From Bosea sp. 124 (lineage in GTDB: Bacteria; Pseudomonadota; Alphaproteobacteria; Rhizobiales; Beijerinckiaceae): a stretch of 64,000 nt of DNA. Location: NCBI RefSeq assembly GCF_003046175.1, contig NZ_PZZM01000001.1, positions 3,923,001-3,987,000 of the forward strand, in the 5' to 3' direction. Position 1 is the first letter of the stretch; every line of letters starts with the position of its first letter. The notes under the pieces were generated by a model. That model ran no database searches. It was not told the DNA's origin and was given only the letters and a program-made list of their open reading frames with translations. Positions 37,254 through 46,524 of this stretch are shown here, one piece after another. A program made the translations under genes and the position numbers.

Positions 37254-38507
37254 GTGACGCAGACGGCACGCACGGTTCGGCGCACGACCAGCATGGGACT
37301 GACGACAGCGGTCCATCGCAGCAAACCGCTGTCGAAGGCGGGTCTGCTGGAGCGGATGTTCACGCTGGCCTTTTCGGGCCTGGTCTATCCGCAGATCTGG
37401 GAGGACCCGGTCGTCGACATGGAGGCCATGCGTCTTCAACCCGACGACCATGTCGTCGCGATCGCGTCCGGCTCCTGCAACGTGCTGTCCTATCTCGCGG
37501 CGGACCCGGCGAAGATCAGCGCGATCGACCTCAACGGCGCCCATATCGCGCTCGGGCGGCTGAAGCTCGCCGCGCTGGCGCGCATGACGCGCCATGACGA
37601 GTTCCTGCGCTTCTTCGGGCAGGCCCAGTCCCCAGCCAATGTCGCATTTTACGAGCGCGAAATCGCGCCGCATCTCGACGCAACCTCGCGCAGCTACTGG
37701 GAAGGTCGGGGCCTCGACGGGCGGCGGCGTATCGGAATGTTCGCCCGCAACGTCTATCGCTTCGGCTTGCTCGGACGCTTCATCGGTGCCGGCCATCTGC
37801 TCGGCCGGACGCTGGGCTGCGATCCGCGCCGGATGCTGGAGGCGCGCGACATGGCCGAGCAGCGCGTATTGTTCGAGCGCCATCTCGCGCCGGTCTTCGA
37901 CAAGCCGTTCGTGCGCTGGCTGATCCGCCAGCCGGCCTCGCTCTACGGGCTCGGCATCCCGCCGGCGCAGTACAAATCACTTGCTGCCGACGGCTCCGAC
38001 GGCATTCGCGGCGCGCTGCGCGACCGGCTCGAACGCCTCGCCTGCGGCTTCGACCTGAAGACCAACTACTTCGCGCGGCAGGCCTTCGGGCGCGGCTACG
38101 AGCCCGGTGCGGATGCGGCGCTGCCGCCTTATCTGCAGCGCGAGAATTTCGAGCGGGTGAAAGCGCGGGCCGGCCGCGTCGCCTATCACCAGAGCGCGGT
38201 GACCGCCTTTCTTGAAGGCCAACCGGCCAAGAGCTGCGACGCCTATGTCTTGCTCGATGCGCAGGACTGGATGAACGACACCGATCTCACGGCGCTGTGG
38301 ACGCAGATCACCCGCACGGCGAAGCCGGGCGCGCGCGTCATCTTCCGCACCGCCGCAGATGAACGCCTGCTGCCAGGGCGGGTGCCGGCCGAAATCCTCG
38401 ACCAGTGGCGCTACCATGAGGCGGAGAGCCGGGCGCTCTGCGCGCGCGACCGCTCCTCGATCTATGGCGGCTTCCATCTCTATGTGCTGCCGGGAGCGGC
38501 GGCATGA
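37254..38507 (+). CDS. btaA: BtaA, S-adenosylmethionine:diacylglycerol 3-amino-3-carboxypropyltransferase
   Basis: A 417-residue DUF3419 family protein. It moves the 3-amino-3-carboxypropyl group of SAM to diacylglycerol to form diacylglyceryl-homoserine, the first step of the betaine lipid DGTS. YPQIWEDPVVDMEAMRL, VVAIASGSCNVLSYLAADPAKISAIDLN (SAM site), and YVLLDAQDWM are conserved. GTG 37254 with GAGGGG upstream is chosen; ATG 37293 is the alternative. It overlaps btaB by 4 bases. Phosphate starvation lipid replacement is the known role of this pair. Confidence 0.92.
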   Translation: MTQTARTVRRTTSMGLTTAVHRSKPLSKAGLLERMFTLAFSGLVYPQIWEDPVVDMEAMRLQPDDHVVAIASGSCNVLSYLAADPAKISAIDLNGAHIALGRLKLAALARMTRHDEFLRFFGQAQSPANVAFYEREIAPHLDATSRSYWEGRGLDGRRRIGMFARNVYRFGLLGRFIGAGHLLGRTLGCDPRRMLEARDMAEQRVLFERHLAPVFDKPFVRWLIRQPASLYGLGIPPAQYKSLAADGSDGIRGALRDRLERLACGFDLKTNYFARQAFGRGYEPGADAALPPYLQRENFERVKARAGRVAYHQSAVTAFLEGQPAKSCDAYVLLDAQDWMNDTDLTALWTQITRTAKPGARVIFRTAADERLLPGRVPAEILDQWRYHEAESRALCARDRSSIYGGFHLYVLPGAAA

Positions 38508-39169
38508 ACGCCACGCCGCGCGAGACCAGCGCGGCCGGGCTGATGGATGCGATGTATCGCCATCAGCGCCACATCTACGATGCCAGCAGGAAGTTCTACC
38601 TGCTCGGGCGCGACCGACTGATCGCCGGGCTGGAACCGCCGCCGGGCGGGAGCATTCTCGAGATCGGCTGCGGAACCGGACGCAACCTGATCCAGATCGC
38701 GCGGGCCTATCCGGGGACGGCCTGCTTCGGCCTCGACGTTTCGGCCGAGATGCTGGCGACGGCGTGGCGTTCGGTCGGTCGGGCGGGGCTGTCGGAGCGG
38801 ATCATCCTCAAGCAGGCGGATGCGACGGCGTTCGATCCGCAGTCGCTGTTCGGCCAGGCCGGATTCGACCGGATCGTGATCTCCTATGCGTTGTCGATGA
38901 TCCCGCCCTGGCGCGGGGTGATCGAAGAGGCGCTGCGCCGGCTCTCGCCGGGCGGGGAACTGCACATCGTCGATTTCGGCGACCAGCAGGCATTGCCCGC
39001 ACCCTTCAGGGCGGCGTTGAACCGCTGGCTCACGCTGTTTGACGTCACGCCGCGGCGCGATCTCGCGGCAGTGCTCGACGATGTCGCACGCGAAGCCGGA
39101 GCACAGGCCCGGACCGACGCTCTGCTTTGCGGCTATGCCGTATTGGCGCGGTTGCGCAGCGCGGCTTAG
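38504..39169 (+). CDS. btaB: BtaB, diacylglyceryl-homoserine N-methyltransferase
   Basis: A 221-residue class I SAM methyltransferase that trimethylates the homoserine lipid to DGTS. MDAMYRHQRHIYDASRKFYLLGRDRLI at the N-terminus and motif I ILEIGCGTGRNLIQIA are typical. Start overlaps btaA (ATGA), indicating translational coupling. Identity rests on the pairing with btaA plus the methyltransferase fold. Confidence 0.92.
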   Translation: MNATPRETSAAGLMDAMYRHQRHIYDASRKFYLLGRDRLIAGLEPPPGGSILEIGCGTGRNLIQIARAYPGTACFGLDVSAEMLATAWRSVGRAGLSERIILKQADATAFDPQSLFGQAGFDRIVISYALSMIPPWRGVIEEALRRLSPGGELHIVDFGDQQALPAPFRAALNRWLTLFDVTPRRDLAAVLDDVAREAGAQARTDALLCGYAVLARLRSAA

Positions 39170-39252
39170 AGGCCGGCCTCCGCCGGGGCAGCTCACCGAA
39201 GCCAGCGTCCTGCGCTGGACGCTACGCCCGGCTCCATGCTAGCGCCGGCAGG

Positions 39253-40047
39253 ATGAGCCAAGAGGCCGAGACGAACGGACAGGCCGGGTTCGGGCGCCTA
39301 TGCGACCGCCTGCGCCAACTCTATCACGGGCGTTCGGTCGCCGCGCTGCGCTTCCAGATGGCGGCGGCGATCGTCGATCTGCTGATCATCGCCTTCTTCA
39401 TCGCGACGCCGCTGATCCGCGACCGACCGGCCTTCCTGTGGATCGACTACTCGATCGCCGCCATCCTCATGATCGAGATCGCGGCGCGAATGCTGGCCTC
39501 GTCCAATGTGCTGCGGCTGCTCCGACAGCCGACCATGCTGCTCGACCTGTTCATCCTGACGACGCTGCTGGCGCCGGCCTCGCTGGAGAATTTCGGCTTC
39601 CTGCGCATTCTGAGGTTGTGGTCGCTGTCTCAGCGCGGCTGGATCTGGGCACAGCTCCGGCAGACACGCCTGCGCGAATGGGAGGATGCCGCGAAGGCTG
39701 TGATCAACCTCGCGACATTCCTCTTCGTCGTCACGGGCTTTATCTACAGCTTCTTCTTCGCCGGCCGGCCCGGCCTGGAAGGCTATGTCGACGCGTTCTA
39801 TTTTACGGTCACGACGATGACGACCACAGGCTTCGGCGACATCACCCTGCCCGGCGTCGCCGGCAAGCTGACCTCGATCGCGGTCATGATCGTCGGCATC
39901 TCGCTGTTCGTCCGGCTGGCGCAGGCCGTGTTCCGGCCGACCAAGGTGACATTCGCCTGTCCGCAATGCGCCCTGCAGCGCCACGAGCCCGACGCCGTGC
40001 ATTGCAAGGCCTGCGGCCATGTGCTGCGGATTCCCGATCACGACTGA
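39253..40047 (+). CDS. voltage-gated-like potassium channel with C-terminal zinc ribbon
   Basis: A 264-residue six-helix VIC-superfamily channel. Helices S1-S5 precede a pore segment FYFTVTTMTTTGFGDITLPG, whose TTGFGD matches a potassium selectivity filter. The S4-like helix (RILRLWSLSQRGW) has few charges. The C-terminus has two CxxC pairs (CPQC, CKAC) of a zinc ribbon, an unusual addition. ATG 39253 is chosen because the first 42 codons of the longer frame overlap the btaB end region. Confidence 0.88.
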   Translation: MSQEAETNGQAGFGRLCDRLRQLYHGRSVAALRFQMAAAIVDLLIIAFFIATPLIRDRPAFLWIDYSIAAILMIEIAARMLASSNVLRLLRQPTMLLDLFILTTLLAPASLENFGFLRILRLWSLSQRGWIWAQLRQTRLREWEDAAKAVINLATFLFVVTGFIYSFFFAGRPGLEGYVDAFYFTVTTMTTTGFGDITLPGVAGKLTSIAVMIVGISLFVRLAQAVFRPTKVTFACPQCALQRHEPDAVHCKACGHVLRIPDHD

Positions 40048-40086
40048 GCGGTGACGCGGCTTCCGGCACCTATCCGCGCGGGTCTG

Positions 40087-40647
40087 TCAGTGCCGCGTTT
40101 CGGTCTCGCGCTCGCCGGTCATGCCCTCGATGGTGATCGCGGTCTTCTGCGGCATGCCGATGATCCGCCCGATCGTCGCCGGCAGCGGCATCATGCTATG
40201 CGCCGCCTTCATCAAGGCGAGATTGGCAAGGATGTCGGGCGGGAAGGGGCAGACCTTGCGGTTCGCCAGATCGACATGGAGCGAGAGGTTCTCGCTGGTG
40301 GCGGCGAGCCAGCCCTCGGTGGCGTGGCGCATCTCGAGATAATAATGCAGCCGCTTGTCGTCGAAGGCGATTAGCTGGGCGGTGACGCGGACCTGATCGC
40401 TCTCGGTCAGCTCGCGCTTGTAGAGAATGTGGCACTCGGCCGTGAAGGTGGAGGCATGACGCGTCTCGACATAGTCCTGTGTCAGGCCGACCAGCGAGAA
40501 CACCTCGTCGACGGCGCGGTCGAACAGGACATGGTAGAAGGCCATGTTGAGGTGGCCGTTATAGTCGATCCATTGCGGCTCGACCCGCATGGCGGACGAA
40601 ACGAAGGGCGCAAAGAACAGCGCCGGGGCGCGGATGTCGTCTTTCAT
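40087..40647 (-). CDS. hotdog-fold thioesterase (4HBT family)
   Basis: A 186-residue acyl-CoA thioesterase. WIDYNGHLNMAFYHVLFDRAVDEVF is the 4HBT signature with the catalytic Asp in DYNGHLN. The C-terminal helical tail (PFPPDILANLALMKAAHSM) is seen in carnitine/betainyl-CoA thioesterase-like proteins, so a small-acyl substrate is possible, but substrate is not established. Monocistronic, divergent from the dehydrogenase at 40908. Confidence 0.88.
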   Translation of the reverse strand: MKDDIRAPALFFAPFVSSAMRVEPQWIDYNGHLNMAFYHVLFDRAVDEVFSLVGLTQDYVETRHASTFTAECHILYKRELTESDQVRVTAQLIAFDDKRLHYYLEMRHATEGWLAATSENLSLHVDLANRKVCPFPPDILANLALMKAAHSMMPLPATIGRIIGMPQKTAITIEGMTGERETETRH

Positions 40648-40860
40648 GGCCGCCTCCCTCGCTCAGGGCAGATGCCCTCGTTGCGGAATCCACGGTGCAG
40701 CATCACCCCTGCGATCAGAGAGCATCAGGACCGATGCGACACCGCATCAATGCGCTGCCCGTTGCCTGCCGGCATGGTCTATCATACTGCGTAGCCGCCT
40801 GCCGTCAGCCCGGCTTCGGGACAATCGAACCGTCCGGCGTCAGGCTGCTGTCCGGATCGT

Positions 40861-40884
40861 AACCGTTTGCGAAACCGAACGGTT
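40861..40884 (+). promoter_or_regulatory. inverted repeat at the promoter of the D-lactate-type dehydrogenase
   Basis: AACCGTT (40861-40867) and AACGGTT (40878-40884) form a 7-bp inverted repeat around a 10-base spacer, 23 bases before the start at 40908. Could be an operator; no regulator gene adjoins. Confidence 0.35.
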
Positions 40885-40907
40885 CCAAGTCTAAACTCCA
40901 GAACTGG

Positions 40908-42356
40908 ATGTTGACAATGAATTTGCCTGCCGCTGCCCTGCATGAGCCCCCCGCATCCGCCGCAACGCTGCCGCCGTCGCCGGCGTCGGTCGAAGCCGTC
41001 CTGCAGGGGCTGGCGGCCTCCCTCGGCAACCGGCTGGTGACGAGCCTGGCGGTGCGCCAGCAGCACGGCCACACGCTGACCTGGATCACGAACCAGCCGC
41101 CGGATGCGGTCGTCTTCCCGCAGAGCACGCAGGAGGTCTCCGAGATCGTGACGCTCTGCGCGGCGCATGGCGTCCCGGTCATCGCCTTCGGCACCGGCAC
41201 CTCGCTGGAAGGTCATGTCAACGCGCCCTTCGGCGGCGTCTGCATCGACATGAGCCAGATGAAGGCGATCATCGCGGTCCATGCCGAGGATCTCGACTGC
41301 GTGGTCGAGGCCGGCGTCACCCGCAAGGAGCTGAACGAGCATCTGCGCGATCAGGGCCTGATGTTCCCGATCGATCCGGGCGCCGATGCCTCGATCGGCG
41401 GCATGGCCGCAACGCGCGCCTCGGGCACCAATGCCGTGCGCTACGGCACGATGAAGGACAATGTCCTGGCGCTGACCGCGGTGATGGCCGATGGCGCCAT
41501 CGTCAAGACCTCGACGCGGGCGCGCAAGACCTCCGCCGGCTACGACCTGACGCGCCTGCTCGTGGGCTCGGAAGGCACGCTCGGCATCATCACGGAAATC
41601 ACGCTGAAGCTGCATGGCATTCCCGAGGCGATCTCGGCCGGCGTCTGCCCGTTCCCGTCGGTCAAGGCGGCTTGCGACACGACGATCGTCACGATCCAGA
41701 CCGGCCTGCCGGTGGCGCGGATCGAACTGCTCGACGAGACGATGATCCGCGGCGTGAACATCCATTCGAAGCTCGGCCTGCCCGAGACCGTCATGCTCTT
41801 CGTCGAGTTCCACGGCTCGGATGCGGGCGTGAAGGAGCAGGCCGAACGCTTCGGCGAGATCGCGGCCGAGTTCGGCGGCGGGCCGTTCGACTGGGCTACC
41901 AAGGCCGAGGACCGCAGCAAGCTCTGGCAGGCGCGGCACGACGCCTATTGGGCGGCACGCGCGCTGCGGCCCGGCGTCGATTCCGTCGCGACCGATGTCT
42001 GCGTGCCGATCTCGCAACTGGCCGACTGCGTCGAGGAGACCAAGCGCGACATCGAGGCGAGCGGACTGATCGCCCCGATCGCCGGCCATGTCGGCGATGG
42101 CAATTTTCATACACAGCCGCTGGTCGACCTGACCGACCCCGGCGAGGTCGCGCGCGCCGAAGCCTTCATCGAGCGGCTGGTCAAGCGGGCGCTCGCCATG
42201 GGCGGGACCTGCACGGGCGAGCACGGCGTCGGCCAGAAGAAGATGAAATATCTCGAGGCGGAGCATGGCGCGCCGGCGCTCGCAGTGATGCGCCAGCTCA
42301 AGCGCGCGCTCGATCCGCAGAACATCCTCAACCCCGGCAAGATCCTCGTGCTTTGA
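40908..42356 (+). CDS. FAD-linked oxidase, D-lactate dehydrogenase (cytochrome) type
   Basis: A 482-residue flavoprotein of the GlcD/Dld (PCMH plus FAD-oxidase C) family. FGTGTSLEGHVNAPFGGVCIDMSQM and DPGADASIGGMAATRASGTNAVRYGTMKDNV define the FAD-binding PCMH fold, and GHVGDGNFHT and GEHGVGQKKMKYL (metal/substrate His) the C-terminal domain. It oxidises a 2-hydroxyacid such as D-lactate, passing electrons to the respiratory chain. MLTM at 40908 or MNLP at 40917 may be the start. Confidence 0.9.
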   Translation: MLTMNLPAAALHEPPASAATLPPSPASVEAVLQGLAASLGNRLVTSLAVRQQHGHTLTWITNQPPDAVVFPQSTQEVSEIVTLCAAHGVPVIAFGTGTSLEGHVNAPFGGVCIDMSQMKAIIAVHAEDLDCVVEAGVTRKELNEHLRDQGLMFPIDPGADASIGGMAATRASGTNAVRYGTMKDNVLALTAVMADGAIVKTSTRARKTSAGYDLTRLLVGSEGTLGIITEITLKLHGIPEAISAGVCPFPSVKAACDTTIVTIQTGLPVARIELLDETMIRGVNIHSKLGLPETVMLFVEFHGSDAGVKEQAERFGEIAAEFGGGPFDWATKAEDRSKLWQARHDAYWAARALRPGVDSVATDVCVPISQLADCVEETKRDIEASGLIAPIAGHVGDGNFHTQPLVDLTDPGEVARAEAFIERLVKRALAMGGTCTGEHGVGQKKMKYLEAEHGAPALAVMRQLKRALDPQNILNPGKILVL

Positions 42357-42407
42357 CCGGAAGGGGCGGACATTCATCCCATCCTGTCCGCTGCTGTTTG
42401 AAAATAT

Positions 42408-42441
42408 CGTGATCTTGCCGCGACTTGGCGGCATGATCACG
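42408..42441. promoter_or_regulatory. strong hairpin between the dehydrogenase and asmA genes
   Basis: CGTGATC-T-TGCCGC and GCGGCA-T-GATCACG make a 13-bp stem with one T-T mismatch and a 6-base loop. No U-tract follows, so it is not a standard terminator. It ends 32 bases before the asmA start. Confidence 0.5.
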
Positions 42442-42473
42442 GCGCCCCCCAACGACGAGGATAATGCCGGACG

Positions 42474-45400
42474 TTGCGTGAGACCCTGACAGTCCTGGCC
42501 GGCCTGCTGGTGCTGGCGTTGCTCGCCGCCCTGATCGGGCCGGGCTTCGTCGACTGGCGCGGCTACCGGCCCCAGTTCGAGGCGCGGCTCGCGCAGGCGC
42601 TCGGCGTCGACACCAGCATCGACGGCGGCATCGGTTTGCGGCTTCTGCCGTCGCCCCGGCTGACACTGCAGGATGTCCGCTTCGGCGGCGCGACGCAGGA
42701 CGCCAGTTCGGCCTCCGTGGATCTCCTCACGGTCGAGCTCGCGCTGTCGGCCCTGGCGAGGGGCGAGTTCCGCATCGCCGAGGCGAAGGCGGAAGGGGCC
42801 GCGGTCTCGGTCGTCGTCGACGAGGCGGGTGCGGTCCGGCTGCCGGCGCGCGCCGGTTCCGGACTGCCGACGCAGACGAGCCTCGACCGTCTCGCGGTCA
42901 GCCGCTCGCTCGTGATCTGGCGCGAGGTGGGCAAGGAGCCGCTGACGATCGCGCCGATCGCGGCCGAGGTCTCCGCCATCAGCCTGGCCGGTCCGTGGCG
43001 GATCGAAGGCGAGGTCGCGGGGTCGTCGCTGCGCGTCACCACCGGCACGCTGGAGCCGGACGGCCGGCTGCGCGCCAAGGCCTTCGTCACGGGCGAGGAC
43101 ATCCAGCTTGGCTTCGACGGCAATTTCCTGCTGCCGGCTGCTGCCGGCGGCGTCGGGCTCGGGCTCGACGGTGCCTTCACCCTCTCGCCGGGCGGCGCGC
43201 TCGCCCTGTCCGGCAAGGTCAGCGGCAGCAGCCGGCAGCTCGACCTGTCCGGCATCGCGCTCGACATCGCCGGTGGTGCGGCCCGGCTGGAAGGCGAGGG
43301 GCAATTCCTGCCGGCGACGGGGACAGGCTCGCTGGCGCTGCGGGCAAGGCGGCTCGATGCCGACGCGCTGGCCGGCGCGCTGGCCGAACGCGCCGGCTTC
43401 GAACACGCCCTGCAGACGCTTCCGGGCCATTTCGACATCTCGCTCGATCTCGACCAGGTGATCTGGCGCGGCGAGGATTTCTCCGCCTTCGGGTTGCGTG
43501 GGCGGCTGGACGGAAACGGCCTCGCCGACGCGGTGGCGTCGGTGCGGGTGGCCGGCGCCCTGCTCGGCGCGAGCGGCGCCATCGACAGCCATGGTGTTGC
43601 CGGAAAGCTCAACCTCAAAGCCGAGGATTCCCGGCGGATCGGGCTCGTGCTCGCCCGCGCAGGGCTCGACCCGGCGCTGGCCGACCTCGTTGCGGCGCTG
43701 GGCCAGATCGATGCCGAGGCTATCGGTGCCTGGGATGGCGGGCGCATCGGGGTGCAGCGCCTGATGATGACCGGCTCGTCCGGTGTCAGGCTGGAACTTT
43801 CCGGTGACATCACGGCCGAGCGGCTTGCCGCCAAGGCCTCGCTGAATGGCTTCGACCTCAACACCCTGCCGCCGGGCGAGAGCGTCGCCGGGCTGATCGG
43901 CCGGCGCGACCTCGCGCTCGACCTCAGCCTCGGCAATGCCCGCTTCCGCAATGCGCCGCCCGGCTCGGCCAGTCTCGATTTGCGGCGCGAAGGCGCGGTC
44001 TGGCGGCTCAGCCGGCTGGCCATCGACGGCTTCGGCGGCGTCAGCATCTCGGGTTCCGGTGCGCTGCTGGCGGAGGGCGGCGAGATTTCCGGCCGTATCC
44101 GCGCGGCGCGCTTCGAGACGGTTGCTGCGCTCGCCGGGACGCTCCTGCCCGAGGCGGCGCGGCAGGTGCTCGGGCGCGTCAGCGACGGGCTGTCGCGTCT
44201 CGATGCCGGTTTCCGCCTGACGCGGGCCCCGGCCGGCGATACCGGCGTCTCGGCGGATGGCTCGGCACAGGCGGGGCGTCTCGCCTTCACCGGGCGCCTC
44301 GACGGCGGCGGAAGCTGGACGGGCGCGTCGCTGCGGTTCGATCTCGGCGATCGTCGCCAGGCCTTTCAGGCGCTCGGATTGCCGGCGCCAAGACAGGCCG
44401 GCGCTGGCCAACTGGTCCTGGAACAGGCGCAGGGCAGGGTGGTTGGCTCGCTCGCGGGGCCGGGCCTGTCGGTGGTGCTGGAGAGCGAGGGGTCGGCCCA
44501 GCCGCGTCTCAGCCTTCAGGCCGACGGGCCGGGCCAGATCCTGCCCGAGGGCGCCGCACGGCTTCTGCCGGATGGCGTTCTCGATGCGAATGCCCGCATC
44601 GGTTTCGCACCCGACACCATCACGCTCGACGATCTCGTGGTCAATCTGGGTGGTGCCAGCGCGCGCGGCAGTGTCGCTTTCACGCGTGACAGCGGGTTGA
44701 CCGGCCGGCTCGCGGTGCCGGGAGCCGATCTGCGCATGCTGCTCGGCTCGGCGCTCGGGGCCGGGCCTTCGGGGGCCGCGACATGGTCGACGACGCGCTT
44801 CGGCGCTTCGGCCGGCCTGCCCGATTTTCAGCTCGCGATCGAGGCCGGCTCGCTGGTCGCAGCCGAAGGCATCACCCTGCGCGATGCCCGCTTCGCGCTG
44901 CGCTCGGATCAGGACGGGCTGCGGCTCGACGATCTGACTGCGGCCTATGGCGGTGGGCGCGTCGGCGGCCGGCTGGCGACGCGCCGCGAGGGTGGGCTCG
45001 CGCAATTGTCCGGCCGGGTCAGCCTCGATCGTGTCGACCTTGCGCCGCTGACCGGCGGTGCGCTCGGCGGCAAGGTCTCGGGAGAGTTCGAGGCCGGCGG
45101 TTCGGGCGAGAGCCCGGCGCGGCTGATCGCCGGGCTGGGCGGGGCCGGCAGCCTGACTTTTTCCGACGCGCGCCTCAGCCGCTTCGACCCTGCGGCTTAT
45201 GCGCGGGTGATCGCGGCCACAGGGGAGGATGCCTCCGAGAGCGACACGTCCCGGCTGCAGCAGAGGCTCGCCGAAGCGCTCGACCGCGATTCCTGGGCGC
45301 TGGGCGGCGTCACCATGCCATTCACCCTGGCCGGCGGCCTGATCCGGCTGCAGCCCCTGACCTTCGAGCGCGGGGAACTTCGGACCGAGGCCAGCGGCGT

Positions 45401-46130
45401 CGTCGACCTGCGCGCGCTGACCGTCGATCTGAGGCTGGGCGTGAAGCCGCTTGGACCCTTGCCGAAGGGCTGGCCGGCGGATGCACCGCAGATCGGCGTC
45501 GCCTGGCGCGGGCCGCTTTCGGCGCCACGACGGGAGGCGGACGTCAATGCGCTCTCCAATATGGTCGCAGCGCGGGCATTGGCGCGCGAGATCGAGCGCG
45601 TCGAGTCCTTCGAGGCGGATGCGCGCGAACGGGCGTCGCATTCGCGCCGGCTGCGGGCCGAGCGCGAGACGCGCGAGAACGAGCGCAAGCTGAACGAGTT
45701 CCTCAAGGCCGAGGAGGAGCGTCGCATTGCAGAGGAGAAGCGGGCAGAGGAGGCGAGACGCGCCGAGGAAGCCCGCCGGCTGGTCGAGGAACGCCGGGCC
45801 GAGGAAGCGCGGCGCGCCGAACAGGCGCGGGTGGCGCAGGAGATGCGCCGCCGCATCGAAGCCGAGGAGCGCGCCGAGCGCGCGCGCGCGGCGGCCGAGC
45901 GGGCCGCGGCGGAACGCGCGGTAACACAGCAGCCGGGGCCACTGATCCTGCCCGGCGCACCGCGCGCGAATTTCCCCGATGCCGTCTTGCAGCCTGCTCC
46001 GCTGCAGCCGGCTCCGTTGCAGCTAAGTCCGCTGCAGCCGGCCCCCTTGCAGGCGGTGCCGCCGCTGGCGCCACCGATCGACATCCAGCCCGTGCCGCGG
46101 CCGTTGTCACGGGGCGCGCAACCCAACTGA
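42474..46130 (+). CDS. AsmA-family inner-membrane protein
   Basis: A 1218-residue protein with a TTG start. An N-terminal membrane helix (TVLAGLLVLALLAALIGPGFVDW) anchors a large periplasmic beta-rich AsmA domain (LGVDTSIDGGIGLRLLPSPRLTLQDVRFG). AsmA-like proteins move phospholipid between membranes or shape the outer membrane. Residues about 1020-1150 form a charged, Arg/Glu-rich coiled coil (RRAEEARRAEQARVAQEM), and the end is a Pro/Leu/Gln tail of PLQPAPLQ repeats. No in-frame ATG exists near the start; the frame is closed upstream by TAA at 42462. Confidence 0.88.
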   Translation: MRETLTVLAGLLVLALLAALIGPGFVDWRGYRPQFEARLAQALGVDTSIDGGIGLRLLPSPRLTLQDVRFGGATQDASSASVDLLTVELALSALARGEFRIAEAKAEGAAVSVVVDEAGAVRLPARAGSGLPTQTSLDRLAVSRSLVIWREVGKEPLTIAPIAAEVSAISLAGPWRIEGEVAGSSLRVTTGTLEPDGRLRAKAFVTGEDIQLGFDGNFLLPAAAGGVGLGLDGAFTLSPGGALALSGKVSGSSRQLDLSGIALDIAGGAARLEGEGQFLPATGTGSLALRARRLDADALAGALAERAGFEHALQTLPGHFDISLDLDQVIWRGEDFSAFGLRGRLDGNGLADAVASVRVAGALLGASGAIDSHGVAGKLNLKAEDSRRIGLVLARAGLDPALADLVAALGQIDAEAIGAWDGGRIGVQRLMMTGSSGVRLELSGDITAERLAAKASLNGFDLNTLPPGESVAGLIGRRDLALDLSLGNARFRNAPPGSASLDLRREGAVWRLSRLAIDGFGGVSISGSGALLAEGGEISGRIRAARFETVAALAGTLLPEAARQVLGRVSDGLSRLDAGFRLTRAPAGDTGVSADGSAQAGRLAFTGRLDGGGSWTGASLRFDLGDRRQAFQALGLPAPRQAGAGQLVLEQAQGRVVGSLAGPGLSVVLESEGSAQPRLSLQADGPGQILPEGAARLLPDGVLDANARIGFAPDTITLDDLVVNLGGASARGSVAFTRDSGLTGRLAVPGADLRMLLGSALGAGPSGAATWSTTRFGASAGLPDFQLAIEAGSLVAAEGITLRDARFALRSDQDGLRLDDLTAAYGGGRVGGRLATRREGGLAQLSGRVSLDRVDLAPLTGGALGGKVSGEFEAGGSGESPARLIAGLGGAGSLTFSDARLSRFDPAAYARVIAATGEDASESDTSRLQQRLAEALDRDSWALGGVTMPFTLAGGLIRLQPLTFERGELRTEASGVVDLRALTVDLRLGVKPLGPLPKGWPADAPQIGVAWRGPLSAPRREADVNALSNMVAARALAREIERVESFEADARERASHSRRLRAERETRENERKLNEFLKAEEERRIAEEKRAEEARRAEEARRLVEERRAEEARRAEQARVAQEMRRRIEAEERAERARAAAERAAAERAVTQQPGPLILPGAPRANFPDAVLQPAPLQPAPLQLSPLQPAPLQAVPPLAPPIDIQPVPRPLSRGAQPN

Positions 46131-46187
46131 ACGGTGCCTTCGCAGACTGATTCAGGTCGTTGCGGGGTCGATTCAGATGACTGGTGC

Positions 46188-46211
46188 AAGAGCCTGATAT
46201 CAAGGCTCTTT
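46188..46211 (+). terminator. probable terminator after asmA
   Basis: AAGAGCC (46188-46194) and GGCTCTT (46204-46210) form a 7-bp stem with a 9-base loop followed by a short T-run. It lies between convergent asmA and the RHH gene. Confidence 0.5.
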
Positions 46212-46299
46212 CAGGCGATCATGATACGGGCTTGCGGCCTGGGTCGCCCGGTCTTCGGGGCCCGACTCGTGGGGCGGCGTGGTCCCGGCGTATCGTGAC

Positions 46300-46524
46300 C
46301 TACGCGGTCGCCGCCAGACGTCTGTAATGCGCCAGCACATGAAGCCGCAGCGCCGAGGACAGGTTCACGGCCTCGCGCCCTGAATCGATCGTCGCGATCA
46401 GGGCCGCCACGGTCAGTCCTTCGGCCGCGGCGATCTGTTTCAGCGCGTCCCAGAAGGGCTCTTCCAGCGAGACGCTGGTGCGGTGGCCGGCGATCGTCAG
46501 CGAACGCTTGCGCTCGGCGTTCAC
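46300..46524 (-). CDS. ribbon-helix-helix domain protein
   Basis: A 74-residue protein with a GTG start overlapping the DUF4169 stop (GTGA). RTSVSLEEPFWDALKQIAAAEGLTVAALIATID is a ribbon-helix-helix fold of the RHH_4 type, which can bind DNA. The operon fumC-DUF4169-RHH is common in Hyphomicrobiales, but function of the two small genes is not known. Confidence 0.85.
   Translation of the reverse strand: MNAERKRSLTIAGHRTSVSLEEPFWDALKQIAAAEGLTVAALIATIDSGREAVNLSSALRLHVLAHYRRLAATA

Noticed and set aside
40782..45641. Very long minus-strand open frame (over 1600 codons) opposite the D-lactate-type dehydrogenase and asmA
   Set aside because: It is the antisense shadow of two well-supported genes in GC-rich DNA; the translation is low-complexity Arg/Asp/Gly-rich and has no recognisable domain.
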